A stretch of 64,000 nucleotides of DNA from contig CAMRHE010000205.1 in assembly GCA_947044405.1 (NCBI GenBank), positions 1,178,001 through 1,242,000 on the forward strand. Direction: 5' to 3'. This DNA comes from Leptodactylus fallax. Its lineage: Eukaryota; Chordata; Amphibia; Anura; Leptodactylidae. The stretch's first letter is position 1. Each line of letters begins with the position of its first letter. Under the pieces are notes generated by a model. It was not told where the DNA came from. It made no database searches and saw nothing but the letters and a program-made list of their open reading frames with translations. Both the position numbers and the translations under genes were made by a program. Positions 42,686-52,619 of the stretch are shown here, in pieces.

Positions 42686-43314
42686 TTAAAATTCTGCGTC
42701 GGGTTACGCTGAATTTCTCACAAGCAGAATCCACCTGAAATTCCGGAAGTGGAAATTTTCCGCTATGTAAATTCTGCTGCAAATTCAGTGTCAAATTCAG
42801 TGACTTTCCTGTTATCACACATCCTGTAAAAATAAAAAAAAGTGAAACACCGGCTATCAGTTTTTAGCAGTTTTTTAGAGTAGCAGATGTTATTATGTAT
42901 TTCAGGTTGGGTTCATATTTCTGTTGCAGTGTCTGTTGGAAATTGCAAGCCGAACTTTTCTGTTGTTTATACCGGAAAAGTGGTGTGAGTTTTGTATCAC
43001 AAATCTGCAAAGGACTTCATTGAAGTCAGGTCAGATCACCTGGCAGCTGCCGTCCCTCTTCAAGCGTTATGACAGAAAACTAATATGTGCTGAAAAAGCA
43101 TCAGATGAAATGGGAGCATGATTTATCTAAAGTGGTGGAAAAATAAAATGAGGCCGTTTCTCATAGCAACCAATCTGATATCATCTGTCCAAGGCCCCTT
43201 TGAAAATGGTTGGTATAGGCAAACGTTCCTCTGTTCCTTCCCATGTTGGATTAAGTAGTATAGAAAATGAAAATGCCGGCACTAAGGAGTTAATAAAATA
43301 CAAATAAAACTTAC

Positions 43315-43498
43315 CCTGCTGCTTGCAGCACTTTCCTCTCCGCTTGCTTCGTGCAGATACCACACGGACCCCATTGTAGTCTATAGGGTCTGCAGGTTTC
43401 CCAGGTAAACCACTTTTTTATGCGTATAGGTTTCCGCTCGGGGGGTCCCCCAAGCGGACTCCCTGAATGGAATCCCGAATGCAGATGTGAATTGGGCC
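43315..43498. repeat. Right half of a TWA-type foldback (as at 60520-60882)
   Basis: GCTTGCAGCACTTTCCTCTC, CGGACCCCATTGTAGTCTAT, TATGCGTATAGGTTTCCGCT and the end CAGATGTGAATTGGGCC followed by TAA match the right half of the element at 60520-60882. The left half is missing, which leaves a broken palindrome. Confidence 0.7.
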
Positions 43499-43679
43499 TA
43501 AGGGTCTTATTAGAAGAGAAAAATGTAAACAATAAAAAGAAGTGTATGGCAAGGATACTGGACAAATTGTGGTGAGTAACCCCTTGTATTGCCCAGTCCA
43601 CTGCCAGTAAGAACTTCTAAGGGATAGGAAATTGTTAGTTTTGCAGCAGAGACTAGTACCCCTGTATAAATTCCTTCAG

Positions 43680-44600
43680 AGGTGTTGTTTCCAGAATGGG
43701 GTTACATGTCAGGGGATTCCACCTTGCTGGCATTTCAGGAGCTCTACAAAAGTGTCATGATGTCCAAAAACCAATCTGTCTAAATCAGTGCTCCAAAAAC
43801 CAAAATAGCGCTCCTTCCCTTCTGCGCCTGGTTGTGTGCCCAAACAACACAGTTTATACCCACTGAGAGAGTATGAACCTAGAGGGCGCTAGGGAGCGAC
43901 CCAAGGCCAGCCCTGAAAAGGCCCTCAGCCACACCTTTGGGTGGGGGGTGTAACTCCAAAGGGAGTGGTTACAGCGGCAGAGCTGCTGTTGAATTCTGCA
44001 GGAAGTAGGAACTGTGGAACCAGCCAAGGACAGAGAGGCGGTCTGTCCCAGAAGGGCTGGGGTCCACAGGGGACTTTTGGCTCAAGCAGAGCATAAGTCA
44101 GGCTGCTTGTTGCCCCTAGGATAGATAGGGGTCAAGCAGTGAGTTAGGGCCTATGCGTGGCCTAGGTTTTTATTTGTTTTGTTAGGTTGCACTTAAGCTG
44201 AAATAAAGCCATTTTGCTTTAAATTGGCACCGTCTGAACGCTGTCTCTCCAGCGCCTAGTACCACGAACCACTGCTGTCTAGACCAGGAGTCTGCCGCCA
44301 CTTGAGACTAATCCCCCCAAATTGTCACACCACATATGACATCAAGTACGTTATCCTGTGTACACCAGTGTCATACATGTGGGCATAAACTGCAGTTTGG
44401 GCACACAGCAGGGCACAGAAGGGAAGGAGCACTATGTGACTTTTGGAGAGCAGATTTAGATGTTTGGTATCTGGACAACATGTCATGCTTGCAGACCCTC
44501 TAAGGTGCCAGAAAAGTGGAATACCCTAGGGGAGTGACCCCATTTTAAAAACTGCACCCCTCAAACAATTTATCAAGGGGTGTAGTGAGCATTAGTATCC
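43680..44600. repeat. Second copy of the 40960 repeat, split by a solo LTR
   Basis: 43695-43863 and 44330-44600 together align with 41060-41250 (GTCATACATGTGGGCATAAA, GGGCACACAGCAGGG, and neighbours). The break is exactly at the LTR insertion, so the two halves are one repeat. Confidence 0.7.
43864..44329 (+). mobile_element. Solo LTR, 466 bp
   Basis: It starts TGAGAGAGTATGAACC and ends AATTGTCACA, with a 4-bp duplication ccac on both sides (43860-43863, 44330-44333). It has an AATAAA (about 44202-44207) followed by a T-rich stretch about 120 bp before the end, as in the R/U5 region of an LTR. The empty site is readable in the related repeat copy near 41092 (AGTTTATACCTACATATGGC). A 4- to 5-bp duplication fits Ty3/gypsy; the family is an inference. 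Confidence 0.72.
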
Positions 44601-45241
44601 CAGACGTGAATGCACCGCAGATGGTGAAGAGTGACTATGTAAGCTATGCGGAGTACATTGGGAACACCAAATTCCCTACTATATCCCCAGTAGCTCCTAT
44701 TATTGAGGAGGTCACTCTGGGGGTCACTTCTGGTGTCTTTTTCCTTGTAAGCTCTAAATCTGGGGTGTCCCCTGATATACGCTCGCACAGCTTATACTTT
44801 CCCTTCCTGTCGCAGCCAGTTGTGTTCTAATAATTTTGGCGATTTTTGGGGTATTTGTCTTCACATTGTACAAGGTATATTTTTTTTATTTTTCTGGTGA
44901 TGTGGCCATGTGGAAAAAAATTTAAAAAGTAAACTGCAATGCCAGAATTGAAGTTTTTTTTTTTTTTAATCCACCAAAAAAAGAGTTAATAAAATTTAGT
45001 CAATAAGTTATAGGCACCCAAAAATGGTGTCATTACAAAATTAATCTCATACCGCAAAAAACAAGCCCTGAGCTCCGATCGGGGGTTACGAAGCAGGATG
45101 TTAGTTATCAGTAACAGCTAACACCCACTCCCGATGTCGCCCGCTCAGTACCATCACAGGGCGTACTATTCTGCCTGCTTGTGCTAAGTACCTGGTGCCA
45201 GGGACATAATAGTACATCCTTCATCGTTAAGGGGTTAATAA
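44601..45241. other. Unassigned sequence
   Basis: Probably more of the same dispersed repeat at first (…GGGGTGTAGTGAGCATTAGT…), then AT-rich text with TTTTTTTTTT runs. No gene was recognised. Confidence 0.35.
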
Positions 45242-45406
45242 GGCTAAGTTCACCGTTGGAGACTCCGTCGCAGAAACTGCCGAAAATCTGTGGAGCAAAA
45301 AGCTTTGCACACAGGACTTTTCTCTCTGCCAGTTTCAGTTTTGAGATGGTGAACACCCAACGGATCCCATACTCAATGAGATCTGGCAGTGTCTGTGTAT
45401 AACCAC
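45242..45406. mobile_element. TWA-type MITE, first of an abutting pair
   Basis: TAA at 45239-45241 is followed by GGCTAAGTTCACCGTTGGAG, and TAA follows at 45407-45409. The interior contains AGGACTTTTCTCTCTGCC, also found in 53558-53778 and 56653-56850. The right inverted end is decayed. Confidence 0.55.
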
Positions 45407-45409
45407 TAA

Positions 45410-45538
45410 GGCTACGGTCACACCTGCTTTGGGTGACCATTTGGGGATTCCATCCCCCATTCCGCTTGGGGACTTTTTCTTTCAGGCTGAAAAGTGGACC
45501 CGAAGAACATAAACCCCAATAGAGATGTGAACCTAGCG
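45410..45538. mobile_element. TWA-type MITE, second of an abutting pair
   Basis: GGCTACGGTCACACCTGC starts directly after the TAA at 45407-45409 that ends the previous element. The right end GATGTGAACCTAGCG is followed by TCA (TAA with one change). Confidence 0.6.
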
Positions 45539-45599
45539 TCAAACAGCAGTCCGGCTCTCCGTCATTCGGATCCCCCCACAGATGGGAGCCTAGCCTAAG

Positions 45600-46310
45600 A
45601 GCTAAGTTTTATTATTATGTATTTATTAACTCCACTCCTTACTGCCTGTTTTTCCCTTTCCATACTCTTTTTTTTCACTGTGCTAATAGAGATGCACCAT
45701 TAGGCAGATTACATTGTGTTCCCACCAGACTGTGGCAGTTGTAATTGTAGCAATCTCTGCTGCATTACATAAAAGTATCTATCCCTCTATTGTACCTACT
45801 GGCAGTGGAATTGGGCAGAACCAGAGGACGCTCACCCCTATTTTTTACCAGTATTTCTACCACACACACTTTTATTTTTATGATTTTATAATCACTATGT
45901 GTATTGTTCAACATATTTTAGGATTTTTAATGAATGTTAAGGTTTATTATCTACACAAGCCCATATTTACTCCGAACTGCCTGCTTTTGTCTTCCCCTAT
46001 CTCCTTCTCCTTATATATACAATGACTTCAGAGGCTACCTTTACTCTAAATGCACCCCATGCAAACTCTATGGATATGACACGGCCCATAGTCACTGAAG
46101 GGAGGGGGGGCACTCTGATGAAACCAGGCTACAGAAATGGCCAGCCTGCTCTGGCTTGGCAGGTCTATTTGCAGTGTAAACAATCCTGCTCAGATACCAT
46201 CCACAATCCGCTGTCACCAATTGCAGCTCCTCAGCACCTCTGCATCCACACCTTAGCAGCGACATCATGTGACCGCCCTCTTGCGAGATCGTCTAGTCAG
46301 CTGGTAGGGT
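45600..46310. other. Unassigned sequence
   Basis: No exon with splice signals was recognised. The frame at 46022-46339 runs into the repeat described next and is probably not coding. Confidence 0.35.
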
Positions 46311-46560
46311 TGTGTCTAGAATGGAGTTGCTCCTGGTAGGTCCTTCCTCCAGCAACTCCAATCTAGTCACCTCACTAGTGAATGCTCTACAATGGAGATG
46401 CTGGGGATAGGACCTGCTAGAACCAACTCCAAAGTAGACTGTTCATTACTGAAATGACTAGAATGGAGATGCTTACAGGAGCTGCAATCTCCAATCTAGT
46501 CACCTCACTACAGGACAAGCTAGAGTAGAGTTTCTATAGGGAGGATCCTGGAGTATGGTC
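46300..46560. repeat. Tandem-like repeat of CTAGAATGGAG(T/A)TGCT units
   Basis: Three diverged units (near 46315, 46385 and 46458) each contain AATGGAGATGCT or AATGGAGTTGCT; the first and third are also followed by AATCTAGTCACCTCACTA. Part of the first unit (GTGTCTAGAATGGAGTTGCT) is repeated in inverted orientation at 49668-49705, in the putative promoter. Confidence 0.65.
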
Positions 46561-46593
46561 ATAACTGGCCAAAGGGACATTAATATATATATA

Positions 46594-48094
46594 CAGTACA
46601 GACCAAAAGTTTGGACACGCCTTCTCATTCCAAGAGTTTTCTGTATTTTCATGACTATAAAAATTGTAGATTCACACTGAAGGCATCAAAACTATGAATT
46701 AACACATGTGGAATTATATACTTAACAAAAAAGTGTGAAACAACTGAAAATATGTCTTATATTCTAGGTTCTTCAAAGTAGCCACCTTTTGCTTTGATTA
46801 CTGCTTTGCACACTCTTGGCATTCTCTTGATGAGCTTCAAGAAGTAGTCACCTGAAATGGTTTTCACTTCACAGGTGTGCCCTGTCAGGTTTAATAAGTG
46901 GGATTTCTTGCCTTATAAATGGGGTTGGGACCATCAGTTTTGTTGTTCAGAAGTCAGGTGGATACACAGCTGATAGTCCTACTGAATGGAGTGTTAGAAT
47001 TTGTATTATGGCAAGAAAAAAGCAGCGAAGTAAAGAAAAACGAGTGGCCATCATTACTTTAAGAAATGAAGGTCAGTCAGTCCGAAAAATTGGGAAAACT
47101 TTGAAAGTGTCCCCAAATGCAGTGGCCAAAACCATCAAGCGCTACAAAGAAACTGGCTCACGAGGACCGCCCCAGGAAAGGAAGACCAAGAGTCACCTCT
47201 GCTGCGGAGGATAAGTTCATCCGAGTCACCAGCCTCAGAAATGGCAGGTTAACAGCAGCTCAGATTAGAGACCAGGTCAATGCCACACAGAGTTCTAGCA
47301 GCAGACACATCTCTACAACAACTGTTAAGAGGAGACTGTGTGCAGCAGGCCTTCATGGTAAAATAGCTGCTAGGAAATCAATGCTAAGGACAGGCAACAA
47401 GCACAAGAGACTTGTTTGGGCTAAAGAACACAAGGAATGGACATTAGACCTGTGGAAATCTGTGCTTTGGTCTGATGAGTCCAAATTTGAGATCTTTGGT
47501 TCCAACCACCATGTCTTTGTGCGACGCAGAAAAGGTGAACGAATGGACTCTACATGCCTGGTTCCCACCGTGAAGCATGGAGGAGGAGGTGTGATGGTGT
47601 GGGGGTGCTTTGCTGGTGACACTGTTGGGGATTTATTCAAAATTGAAGGAATACTGAACCAGCATGGTTACCACAGCATCTTGCATCGGCATGCTATTCC
47701 ATCCGGTTTGCGTTTAGTTGGACCATCATTTATTTTTCAACAGGACAATGACCCCAAACACACCTCCAGACTGTATAAGGGCTATCTGACCAAGAAGGAG
47801 AGTGATGGGGTGCTACGCCAGATGACCTGGCCTCCAAAGTCACCAGACCTGAACCCAATCGAGATGGTTTGGGGTGAGCTGGACCGCAGAGTGAAGGCAA
47901 AAGGGCCAACAAGTGCTAAGCATCTCTGGGAACTCCTTCAAGACTGTTGGAAGACTATTTCAGGTGACTACCTCTTGAAGCTCATCAAGAGAATGCCAAG
48001 ATTGTACAAAGCAGTAATCAAAGCAAAAGGTGGCTACTTTGAAGAACCTAGAATATAAGACATATTTTCAGTTGTTTCACACTTTTTTGTTAAG
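46594..48094 (+). mobile_element. Tc1-like transposon C, right terminus removed
   Basis: The left end is CAGTACAGACCAAAAGTTTG after TA. The left inverted repeat runs through the TTCTAGGTTCTTCAAAGTAG region (about 46780). The complementary sequence after the gene (CTACTTTGAAGAACCTAGAA…) proceeds to TTTTTTGTTAAG at 48094. There the match stops because a copy of Tc1 B begins at the next TA. The outer part of the right repeat (about 145 bp) is missing. Confidence 0.9.
47008..48058 (+). pseudogene. Tc1 transposase with DD38E spacing, one frameshift
   Basis: The frame opens MARKKQRSKEKRVAIITLRN and shifts at about 47150-47165, in the linker after KRYKETGS. It then continues open to the TAA at 48056-48058. 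The paired-like DNA-binding region is in the first 120 residues, with GRPRV as the linker motif. The triad is a first D in LWSDESK, a second D in FQQDNDPKH and E in PDLNPIEMVW, with 38 residues between the last two. DD38E spacing has been used to define the 'Intruder' sister group of Tc1. The carboxy end KGGYFEEPRI overlaps the right inverted repeat. With only one lesion it is recent, but neither the gene nor the element ends are intact. Confidence 0.9.
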
Positions 48095-48096
48095 TA

Positions 48097-48231
48097 CAGT
48101 CATATGAAAAAGTTTGGGCACCCCTATTAATCTTAATCATTTTTAGTTCTAAATATTTGGGTGTTTGCAACAGCCATTTCAATTTGATATATCTAATATC
48201 TGATGGACACAGTAATATTTCAGGATTGAAA
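48097..48231 (+). mobile_element. Left-end fragment of Tc1 B, inserted in Tc1 C
   Basis: CAGTCATATGAAAAAGTTTG and the following 130 bp match the left repeats at 20323 and 50193 almost perfectly up to CAGGATTGAAA. It sits directly after TA (48095-48096) within the right repeat of Tc1 C. To the right the sequence changes abruptly into a C-rich minisatellite; the rest of this copy is absent. Confidence 0.93.
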
Positions 48232-48232
48232 C

Positions 48233-49420
48233 CCCCCCACACACAGACGACTGGACTGGACCCCCTAGCACACAGATGGAAGCTCCCAGGGTCTGGATCA
48301 CCCCAGCACACATGCAGCAGCTCCCGGAGACCCTAGCACACAGGCGCAGGCCCCCAGTTCCTGGACCCCCAGCATACAAGTGGCAGCCCCCCAGGGTCTG
48401 GATCACGACAGCACACAGGCGGCAGTCCCCCAGGATCCGAATCACAACAGCACACAGACGGCAGCCCCCCAGGTACCAGAGACTCTAGCACCCAGGTCCT
48501 GGAGCCCCCTAGCATACAGGTGGTAGTCCCCCAGGGACCACACCACCTCCACTTGTTATCATAAAGGCAGCAGCCCCCCAGGGACTGGAGCCCACCCCCA
48601 CAGCACACAGGAGGCAGCCCCCCAACATATAGGTGGCAACACCCCAGGGGCCAGACCCCTCCAACACAAAGGCAGCAACCTCCCCACCACACACAGGCAA
48701 GCATCTCAGGAACCCCCCACTTACATGAAGGCAGTACCCAAAGGACCTGCACACCACACGTCAGCACCCCTCGGATCCTACACCACATGCACACAGGTGG
48801 AACTACCAAAGGGACCACCACCTGCACCCCCTCACACACACAGTTAGCTCCCCAGAAACCCTCAAACATGCATACAGGTGGCAGCACCCTGGGAAAAGCT
48901 CCAGAACCCCCTCTCACACACAAGCAGTACCCCAGGGACCCCCCACACACAAAATCAATACCCCAGGGATCCCACACAGACACATGCAGCAGCCCCCTGG
49001 GACCTGAACCCCACAAGACCCACTTAGATGACGACAGCACCTTAAGGACCCATGCCCCCTATAAATGCCAGAAGCATCCCCCCTTTCGATACCAGCAGCA
49101 TCCCAAGGACCACTGACCCACCCCGATGCCAGCAGCACCACAAAGACCCCTACCATCCTTTAGATGCCAGAAGCACCCCAAGGACACATGCCCCCATATT
49201 TAGATGCCAATGGCACCCCAGGACCCCATGCCCACCCCTTAGATGCCTGCAGCACAACAACCCCCCTCCCCCCTTAGATGCTAACAGCACCCCAAGGACC
49301 CCTGCCCCCTTTTAAATGCCAGGAGAACCCCCCCACCCCTTAAATGCAAAAAGCACTCCAAGGACCTCCCCTTTATGCCAGCAGCACAAGGACCCCTGCC
49401 CTCCTTCAGATGTGAGCAGC
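48233..49420. repeat. GC-rich degenerate minisatellite, unit about 40 bp
   Basis: Left part: units of AGCACACAGGCGGCAGCCCC followed by CCAGG…CTGGATCAC. Right part (from about 49025): TTAGATGCCAGCAGCACCCC plus AAGGACCCCTGCCCCC. The change of unit is gradual. The array ends about 200 bp before the CpG-rich promoter. Long frames on either strand (for example 48333-49040 on the minus) are low-complexity Gly/Cys- or Pro/His-rich products of the repeat. Confidence 0.85.
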
Positions 49421-49599
49421 AGCCCCTCAATATGCAGTCCCATGTAAATACATCACTCCTTCCACTCAGCCTCCTCCAACATGCAGTTCCATGCAAAACC
49501 ATCCTATCACTCCCCTTCCATCATGCAGTGCCGAGAAACAGTCCTCTCAGCTTTCTGTTTTCCATCTACACGTGCTCAGCTACCTCTCCCTCTATAGAG

Positions 49600-49776
49600 C
49601 ACAGAGCAGTGATAGAAGAGACCCCGCCCTCTTCCGAGAGGCTCCGCCCCTTCATGTGACATCACACCTACCAGGAGCAGTTCCATTCTAGACACGACCC
49701 GGCCGGCGTCCAGCGCTCACAAGAGACCGGCAGCGCCTGTACCGAGCAGCAGTGGCCGAGGCGTCCATGACTGCAG
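49600..49776 (+). promoter_or_regulatory. Putative CpG promoter and non-coding exon 1 (CYSTM1-like gene)
   Basis: Two GC boxes (CCCCGCCC at 49622-49629, CTCCGCCCC at 49642-49650), many CpG dinucleotides from 49600 to 49860 and no TATA box fit a housekeeping-type start. A good 5' splice site, CTGCAG/GTAATG, follows at 49776/49777. The next usable acceptor with an ORF on this strand is the CYSTM1-like exon 8 kb downstream. The link between the two is inference. An ATG at 49767 would, if joined to 57789, give only an eight-codon upstream frame that overlaps the main start. Confidence 0.5.
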
Positions 49777-50192
49777 GTAATGACCTGAACAAAGGGTTCA
49801 CCCTGGGCTGTGGGTGTCATAGAGCAGGGCATGGCTGGGGACCCGGCGGGTACTGCTGTGCCAATATCATCGGGGTAACCCGAGACTTTCTGAGATTTTG
49901 TAGCAGGTTGGGGCATAAGATCGGGTGTGGTGGAGCCTGTAGTGGCCCAATAAGTCAGGGCGCCTGCAGTCACATTCTGCTTAACTGTTATGTATCCCCC
50001 AGGCAGCACATCTGTAATGTACATGACAGCAGAGCTGCAGGGTCGTGTCAGTGTCACCTGTCAGTAGGAGCTGCTTATGACATGACAGCTTGTGCCTGCT
50101 GCTCCATGGACGATACATCAGAAGAGTGCTGCTTACCCAGTGAATGGGCAAAGGATACAGGGGGTGTGTGTGTATATATATATATATATATA

Positions 50193-51839
50193 CAGTCATA
50201 TGAAAAAGTTTGGGCACCCCTATTAATCTTAATCATTTTTAGTTCTAAATATTTGGGTGTTTGCAACAGCCATTTCAATTTGATATATCTAATAACTGAT
50301 GGACGCAGTAATATTTCAGGATTGAAATGAGGTTTATTGTACTAACAGAAAATGTGCAATATGCATTAAACCAAAATTTGACCGGTGCAAAAATTTGGGT
50401 ACCCTTATCATTTTATTGATTTGAATACTCCTAACTACTTTTTACTGACTTACTGAAGCACAAAATTGGTTTTGTAACCTCACTGAGCTTTGAACTTCAT
50501 AGCCAGGTGTATCCAATCATGAGAAAAGGTATTTAAGGTGGCCAATTGCAAGTTGTTCTCCTATTTGAATCTCCTCTGAAGAGTGGCATCATGGGCTCCT
50601 CAAAACAACTCTCAAATGATCTGAAAACAAAGATTGTTCAACATAGTTGTTCAGGGGAAGGATACAAAAAGTTGTCTCAGAGATTTAACCTGTCAGTTTC
50701 CACTGTGAGGAACATAGTAAGGAAATGGAAGACCACAGGGACAGTTCTTGTTAAGCCCAGAAGTGGCAGGCCAAGAAAAATATCAGAAAGGCAGAGAAGA
50801 AGAATGGTGAGAACAGTCAAGGACAATCCACAGACCACCTCCAAAGAGCTGCAGTATCATCTTGCTGCAGATGGTGTCACTGTGCATCGGTCAACAATAC
50901 AGCACACTTTGCACAAGGAGAAGCTGTATGGGAGAGTGATGCGAAAGAAGCCGTTTCTGAAAGCACGCCACAAACAGAGTCACCTGAGGTATGCAAAAGC
51001 ACATTTGGACAAGCCAGCTTCATTTTGGAAGAAGGTCCTGTGGACTGACGAAACAAAGATTGAGTTGTTTGGTCATACAAAAAGGCGTTATGCATGGCGT
51101 CAAAAAACCACAGCATTCCAAGAAAAACACTTGCTACCCACTGTAAAATTTGGTGGAGGTTCCATCATGCTTTGGGGCTGTGTGGCCAATGCCGGCACCG
51201 GGAATCTTGTTAAAGTTGAGGGTCGCATGGATTCAACTCAGTATCAGCAGATTCTTGAGAATAATGTACAAGAATCAGTGACGAATTTGAAGTTACGCCG
51301 GGGATGGATATTTCAGCAAGACAATGATCCAAGACACAGCTCCAAATCTACTCAGGCATTCATGCAGAGGAACAATTACAATGTTCTGGAATGGCCATCC
51401 CAGTCCCCAGACCTGAATATCATTGAACATCTGTGGGATAATTTGAAGCGGGCTGTCCATGCTCGGCGACCATCAAACTTAACTGAACTGGAATTGTTTT
51501 GTAAAGAGGAATGGTCAAAAATACCTTCATCCAGGATCCAGGAACTGATTAAAAGCTACAGGAAGCGACTAGAGGATGTTATTTTTGCAAAAGGAGGATC
51601 TACTAAATATTAATGTCACTTTTCTGTTGAGGTGCCCATACTTTTGCACCGATCAAATTTTGGTTTAATGCATATTGCACATTTTCTGTTAGTACAATAA
51701 ACCTCATTTCAATCCTGAAATATTACTGTCCATCAGTTATTAGATATATCAAATTGAAATGGCTGTTGCAAACACCCAAATATTTAGAACTAAAAATGAT
51801 TAAGATTAATAGGGGTGCCCAAACTTTTTCATATGACTG
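50193..51839 (+). mobile_element. Tc1-like transposon B, copy 2, full length
   Basis: CAGTCATATGAAAAAGTTTG to the exact complement, between TA dinucleotides and within a (TA)n tract on both sides (50172-50192, 51840-51855). The inverted repeats are about 210 bp. It is nearly identical to copy 1 at 20323-21970. If the CYSTM1 exon assignment is right, this copy lies in intron 1 in the sense orientation. Confidence 0.96.
50591..51613 (+). CDS. Tc1 transposase, uninterrupted (copy 2)
   Basis: A 340-residue DD34E transposase with the same domains as the copy at 20721: helix-turn-helix region, GRPRK linker at 59-63, and D153, D244, E279. I count seven amino-acid differences from that copy over the aligned frame (positions 58, 89, 99, 131, 173, 248 and 329). 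One of these is K to R in the DNDPKH block beside the second catalytic Asp; this may matter because the Lys is usual in the family. No stop or frameshift is present. The start was chosen as in copy 1. Confidence 0.92.
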   Translation: MGSSKQLSNDLKTKIVQHSCSGEGYKKLSQRFNLSVSTVRNIVRKWKTTGTVLVKPRSGRPRKISERQRRRMVRTVKDNPQTTSKELQYHLAADGVTVHRSTIQHTLHKEKLYGRVMRKKPFLKARHKQSHLRYAKAHLDKPASFWKKVLWTDETKIELFGHTKRRYAWRQKTTAFQEKHLLPTVKFGGGSIMLWGCVANAGTGNLVKVEGRMDSTQYQQILENNVQESVTNLKLRRGWIFQQDNDPRHSSKSTQAFMQRNNYNVLEWPSQSPDLNIIEHLWDNLKRAVHARRPSNLTELELFCKEEWSKIPSSRIQELIKSYRKRLEDVIFAKGGSTKY

Positions 51840-51859
51840 TATATATATATATATAAGTG

Positions 51860-52142
51860 GATGTTATCACATTGTAGCTTATCATTAGCTGTGACAAATG
51901 TATTGACACCCTGCATCAGGCTATGTCTATGGGACTGGGCTCACAGCCGGAGTTGCCATGTAGCCCAGATTTACTTCTGCTGTTACCACTAGACTGCTGT
52001 AAATGTTGTGCGACTTGGTGCATTTACTTTGTGCTAAAATTTTTCAGAGTTGCTAGATGTGTGGTTGTGGTTTCTTAGAAAAAAAGGCTTAAATTCACCT
52101 AGAATTGTGGCTCAAAGTAAGCCAACTAAAAGTTGGTCTAAA
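51860..52142. other. Unassigned sequence
   Basis: No element or exon was recognised between Tc1 copy 2 and the next hAT element. Confidence 0.35.
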
Positions 52143-52150
52143 CTTACGCT

Positions 52151-52613
52151 CAGTGGTGTAACTAGAGGCTTAAGGGCCCTGGTGCAAAAGTCCAGCTTGG
52201 GGGCCCCTCACAGCAATTTTCTCCCCTATTGTGCTACCACCTCCTCCCTAGAATCCGTCCTTGACTATACTCTGACCAGTTGCTCCATTTAGACTGAAAA
52301 GGTTAATTTTCTCTTTATTGATAGTGGAAGGCTAAGTATCATAAATTTTCTCACTCCAGTTCACCAGAGGACAGGGGTAATAAATTTCCAATGCACAAAC
52401 TGCCAGTGATCAGAGGGATTCAGAAAGGTGATCAAAGAAGTTTAATCATCCCTCGTGTGGTAAGGGAGACTTATGGACTGCTGGGCTTATGGACTCAGTG
52501 GTAGATGAGACCACTGTGAACCATTTAAGTTATGCCAGTGCTTATGGGCCCCCTAAAGGCTCCGGGGCCCGGGTGCGATTGCATCCTCTGCATCCCCTCA
52601 AGTTACGTCCCTG
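52151..52613. mobile_element. 463-bp hAT-like MITE (CAGTGGTGTAACTAG)
   Basis: The ends are CAGTGGTGTAACTAGAGGC and …CTCAAGTTACGTCCCTG, flanked by cttacgct (52143-52150) and cttaccct (52614-52621), an 8-bp duplication with one mismatch. GGGGCCC and GGGCCCT words sit next to both ends. Same terminal family as 17557 and 29764. Confidence 0.85.
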
Positions 52614-52619
52614 CTTACC

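Noticed and set aside
45108..45542. 144-codon minus-strand frame
   Set aside because: Spans two abutting TWA-type MITEs; no domain recognised and no splice or promoter context.
48333..49040. 235-codon minus-strand frame rich in Gly, Cys and Val
   Set aside because: It lies wholly in the C-rich minisatellite; composition and repeats explain the open frame.
49752..50330. 192-codon plus-strand frame from the CpG region
   Set aside because: It runs through the putative exon 1 donor, a (TA)n tract and into the Tc1 B terminal repeat; Cys-rich but with no recognised domain. More likely a chance frame across a CpG-rich region.
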